A DNA stretch of 64,000 nt from Mycolicibacterium septicum DSM 44393 (GTDB taxonomy: Bacteria > Actinomycetota > Actinomycetes > Mycobacteriales > Mycobacteriaceae): assembly GCF_000455325.1 (NCBI RefSeq), contig NZ_HG322951.1:3849424-3913423 (forward strand). The letters are read 5' to 3'. Both the position numbers and the translations under genes were made by a program. Position 1 is the first letter of the stretch. Every line of letters starts with the position of its first letter. This document shows, piece after piece, positions 61,387 to 64,000 of this stretch. The notes beneath the pieces were generated by a model. It was given only the letters and a program-made list of their open reading frames with translations. It did no database searches and had not been told where the DNA came from.

Positions 61387-62600
61387 GCCACGTGCTGATC
61401 GTCGGATCGGGTTTCGCCGGGTTGTGGGCCGCCCTCGGTGCCGCCAGACGCGTCGACGAACTCGGAACGGTGGCCGACGGCGTGAAGATCACGGTGGTCA
61501 GCGAGCGTCCCTTTCACGACATCCGCGTCCGTAACTACGAGACCGATCTCACCGACTGCCGAATCCCGTTGGGGAAGCTACTGGATCCCGTCGGTGTCGA
61601 ACACATCGCCGGCGAAGTCACCGCGGTCGATGTCGACGCCCGGAATGTGACGGCACAGCGCAACGGGCAAACGTTGATCATCGACTATGACCGGCTGGTA
61701 CTGGCCGCAGGCAGCCGAGTCGCGCGACCGCATGTCCCCGGACTGGCCGAGTTCGGTTTCGACGTCGACACGTTCGACGGCGCCGGACGCCTCGCCGCCC
61801 ACCTCGAGACGCTGGCCGTCAATCCCCGGACATCGGGCGCGGATACGGTCGTTGTGGTCGGTGCGGGGCTCACCGGAATCGAGACGGCCTGCGAACTGCC
61901 CACGAGGCTCGCGGCGATCTTCGAGAACTCCCGGGTGCCCAAGGTCCGGCTCGTCGACCACAACTCCCATGTCGGCTCGGACATGGGCGCCTCGGCGCGC
62001 CCGGTCATCGAAAAAGCGCTGTCCGACAACGGGGTTGAGGTGATGACCGGTGTCAGCGTGACGGCCGTCGACATCGGCGCGATGACGTTGTCTTCCGGTG
62101 CAACGGTGCCCACCGCAACCGTGGTGTGGTGCGCGGGAATGCGAGCCAACCCACTGACAGCGCAGCTGCCGGTCACGCCGGACCGGTTCGGCCGGCTGCC
62201 GGTCGACGACTACCTGCGCGTCGAGCATGTGCCCGCGGTGTTCGCCGCCGGCGACGTGGCCGCCGCGCGGGTGGACGATGGCCACCTGTCGGTGATGTCG
62301 TGTCAGCACGGCAGACCGATGGGCCGCTACGCCGGGTACAACGTGATCGGCGACCTCCTCGGCCGGCCCATGCGCGCGTTGCGAATCCCCTGGTATGTCA
62401 CCGTTCTCGATCTGGGCCCCGCCGGTGCGGTCTACACCGAGGGCTGGGATCGCGACGTCGTGGCGACCGGCGCAGTCGCCAAGGCCACCAAGAAGACCAT
62501 CAATACCGAACGGATCTACCCGCCGCTCACCGGCGACCGGCAGGCCCTGCTGGCGGCGGCCGCCCCCGACCTCCAGGACAGGCCGGCCCGCGGCGGGTAG
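61383..62600 (+). CDS. NDH-2-like FAD/NAD(P) oxidoreductase
   Basis: This 405-residue flavoprotein has two Rossmann motifs (LIVGSGFAGLWAAL near the start; TVVVVGAGLTGIETACEL in the middle) and the FAD block VFAAGDVAAARVDD. It is of the NDH-2/AIF pyridine nucleotide-disulfide type without the redox CxxxxC. It lacks the C-terminal membrane-binding helices seen in the NDH-2 at the window end. The GTG at 61383 overlaps the glycosyltransferase stop by 4 nt, so the two are co-translated. Confidence 0.87.
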   Translation: MSHVLIVGSGFAGLWAALGAARRVDELGTVADGVKITVVSERPFHDIRVRNYETDLTDCRIPLGKLLDPVGVEHIAGEVTAVDVDARNVTAQRNGQTLIIDYDRLVLAAGSRVARPHVPGLAEFGFDVDTFDGAGRLAAHLETLAVNPRTSGADTVVVVGAGLTGIETACELPTRLAAIFENSRVPKVRLVDHNSHVGSDMGASARPVIEKALSDNGVEVMTGVSVTAVDIGAMTLSSGATVPTATVVWCAGMRANPLTAQLPVTPDRFGRLPVDDYLRVEHVPAVFAAGDVAAARVDDGHLSVMSCQHGRPMGRYAGYNVIGDLLGRPMRALRIPWYVTVLDLGPAGAVYTEGWDRDVVATGAVAKATKKTINTERIYPPLTGDRQALLAAAAPDLQDRPARGG

Positions 62601-62605
62601 CGCCG

Positions 62606-63085
62606 TCAGTGGAACGAGAACTGGACGACCGCGTTGTTGCCGCCGCGGCAGGTCACCCAGTCACCCTCTCGGACACACGCCATGGTGTACGTCTGATGCG
62701 TCACCGGACTGAACACGTTGATCTGCACTGAATCCCCGGGAACCCTGAAGTACTCCTGGCGGACATTCTGGGCGAACGGACACGAGGTGCTCTGGCTGGC
62801 CCAGATGCCGCCGTTGCATTCCTTCATCTCCTCGCCCACCGGGCCGGCGCCCTGGGTGGTGAGCTCGTCGAGCTTGGCCAACGTCTCAGCGCCCGCGACG
62901 CCGTTGACGAACAGCCCGGCCCGCTTCTGGAATTCCCGGATGACAGCTTCGGTCTGCGCGCCGAACTCGCCGTCGACCTGCAGGTGTGAATAGGCCGGGT
63001 AGTCCAGGTTCAGCAGCGCCTGCAGCGTGGCAACGTTCTGGCCCTGGCTGCCGTTCTTCAATGTGACTGTCGGATATGGAGGCAT
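62606..63085 (-). CDS. Peptidoglycan-binding domain protein
   Basis: This 159-residue protein has one PG_binding_1 domain (about 8-75: LKNGSQGQNVATLQALLNL, LQVDGEFGAQTEAVIREFQKRAGL, VAGAETLAKLDEL). A C-terminal beta-rich part has four Cys (ECNGGIW, STSCPFAQNV, ACVREGDWVTCRGG). No signal peptide is seen from the ATG at 63085, and an ATG 12 codons further up does not add one. It may act as an anchoring module. The function is unknown. Confidence 0.75.
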   Translation of the reverse strand: MPPYPTVTLKNGSQGQNVATLQALLNLDYPAYSHLQVDGEFGAQTEAVIREFQKRAGLFVNGVAGAETLAKLDELTTQGAGPVGEEMKECNGGIWASQSTSCPFAQNVRQEYFRVPGDSVQINVFSPVTHQTYTMACVREGDWVTCRGGNNAVVQFSFH

Positions 63086-63204
63086 GACAGCGCTCCTCTC
63101 ATCTCGGTGGCTTTGCGCCAACTTCGGATGATCGGAACGTAACCGCGCACGGCGGCCGTGGACACGCGTAGCCGACTACTCGAAACGCGCTGTGGCGCCG
63201 CACG

Positions 63205-64000
63205 CTACGGGCTGTGCGGGCGGTCGTCACCGTCCGGTGGCACCTCGGGCGGCGGAGGAGTGAGCGCGTCCCAGGTGGTCCACGTGTAGCGCTGCTCGGG
63301 AAGACCGGTCGCTCCGAGCATGAATGCCCGGTGTGCGCGGCGGGCCCGCGCGATGGTGGCCAGCCAGGTACTCACGGTGCTGACCCGGTTACGGATGCCG
63401 GTCAGAAACGCGATGTGCAGGAAACCCCACGCCAGCCATCCGAGAACACCGGCGACCTTGACCGGGCCGACTTGCAGAAGTGCCTGTCCCCGAGCGATGT
63501 ACGCCGCTGAACCGAGGTCCCGGTAGCGGAACGGCCGTCTGGGCTTGCCTGCGAGTTCCCGACGGATACACGAGGCGACGTGGAGCCCGCCCTGCATCGC
63601 GTTCTCGGCCACCCCGGGCAGGTTCTCGCGGCCGGCCAGGTCTCCGATCACGAAAATCTCCGGATGCCCGGCGACCGAAAGATCAGGCCCGACAGCGATT
63701 CTCCCGCTGCGGTCGGATTCCGCGCCCAGCACCGTGGCGACGTGACGGGCAAAGGGAACGGCCTCCACTCCGGCTGTCCACAGCACGGTTCGTGCCACAT
63801 ACTGCTCGTCGGGACCGCCGGCCTTCGGGCTGACGGTCACCCCGTCCCGCCCGACATCGGTCACGTGGACACCCATGTGCAGCTCGACGCCCAGCCGCTG
63901 CAGGGACCGCGTCGCCTTCTCCCCCAGTTCCGGGCAGAAGGCCTTCAAAACCCGCTCTCCACCGTCGAACAGCAGCACCCGGGCTTCCTCGGGCTCGATG
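63205..64000 (-). CDS. ndh: NDH-2 type NADH dehydrogenase, C-terminal part (runs off the window)
   Basis: The frame is open through base 64000, so only about the last 264 residues are here. The visible part has the end of the NAD/FAD domain (VLWTAGVEAVPFARHV, GRIAVGPDLSVAGHPEIFVIGDLAG), the quinone-site region VAENAMQGGLHVASCI and the membrane-binding tail VAGVLGWLAWGFLHIAFLTGIRNRV. It should pass electrons from NADH to menaquinone without proton pumping. The first half lies beyond the window. A proline-rich end (TPPPPEVPPDGDD) is present. Confidence 0.9.
   Translation of the reverse strand, partial: IEPEEARVLLFDGGERVLKAFCPELGEKATRSLQRLGVELHMGVHVTDVGRDGVTVSPKAGGPDEQYVARTVLWTAGVEAVPFARHVATVLGAESDRSGRIAVGPDLSVAGHPEIFVIGDLAGRENLPGVAENAMQGGLHVASCIRRELAGKPRRPFRYRDLGSAAYIARGQALLQVGPVKVAGVLGWLAWGFLHIAFLTGIRNRVSTVSTWLATIARARRAHRAFMLGATGLPEQRYTWTTWDALTPPPPEVPPDGDDRPHSP

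Noticed and set aside
1..64000. tRNA, rRNA, insertion sequence, phage or CRISPR features
   Set aside because: I saw no cloverleaf-like sequence, transposase or integrase frame, terminal inverted repeats or spaced repeats that would support any of these.

Overview
The window is high-GC actinobacterial DNA and looks like the chromosome of a fast-growing, saprophytic mycobacterium (Mycolicibacterium type). Supporting signs are recognisable relatives of M. tuberculosis proteins: an MPT63/DUF1942 antigen, a PepD/HtrA protease, a Rv1288-like LysM esterase, a Rv1987-like CBM2 protein, a Rv0366c/Rv0367c-like zeta/ParD pair, a CmtR-like metal sensor and a UvrA2. There are also F420-type luciferase-like oxidoreductases, a mycobacterial Arr, many GTG starts, 4-nt overlaps inside operons and -10 boxes placed for leaderless mRNAs. 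I see no tRNA, rRNA, IS element, prophage or CRISPR array.

Layout. 0-3.4 kb: ureide (allantoin) catabolism, with a racemase end, ureidoglycine aminohydrolase, a DUF6986 aldolase-like protein and a divergent IclR regulator with twin operators. 3.4-12.7 kb: a KstR-box serine hydrolase, peptidase E, an F420 oxidoreductase, an acetyltransferase, a GMC oxidoreductase, UvrA2 and a methyltransferase. 12.8-21.6 kb: an accessory, secretion-rich stretch with a lipoprotein, the CBM2 protein, a frameshifted DinB-like gene, a peroxiredoxin fused to DUF742, a transglycosylase-like protein, Arr, an orphan PIN protein, MPT63, a membrane esterase, a DinB protein and a cupin broken by an in-frame UGA. 21.6-26.5 kb: a TetR-controlled five-gene unit made of DUF4242, an acyl-CoA-dehydrogenase-like flavoprotein and an ABC importer.

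26.5-36.3 kb: small detoxification and regulatory modules (ArsR-AHSA1, prolyl aminopeptidase, hydrolases, DinB, VOC, MBL, TetR-DUF6653, TetR/SDR), several with clear palindromic operators. 36.3-43.5 kb: a B12-dependent diol/glycerol dehydratase with fused large and medium subunits, its small subunit and a reactivase, facing an APC permease and a PucR regulator, with no microcompartment genes. 43.5-45.2 kb: a CmtR-like sensor, a Cys-tailed cation transporter and an ICMT-type methyltransferase. 45.2-52.4 kb: tautomerase, PepD, an acetyltransferase, a frameshifted Rpf, the LysM esterase, an F420 oxidoreductase and a toxin-antitoxin pair. 52.4-54.4 kb: a cobalt-type thiocyanate hydrolase/nitrile hydratase-like operon. 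54.6-64 kb: an FKBP lipoprotein, a methyltransferase, a thioesterase, a TIGR01777 epimerase, a proline-rich secreted protein, TetR, a GT-C glycosyltransferase, an NDH-2-like oxidoreductase, a peptidoglycan-binding protein and the C-terminal part of another NDH-2.

The units that deserve most attention are the thiocyanate hydrolase-like operon, the shell-free fused diol dehydratase, the TetR-controlled importer/flavoprotein unit and the peroxiredoxin-DUF742 fusion. Three genes (near 14.4, 21.2 and 48.2 kb) carry one lesion each. They may be true pseudogenes or sequence errors.
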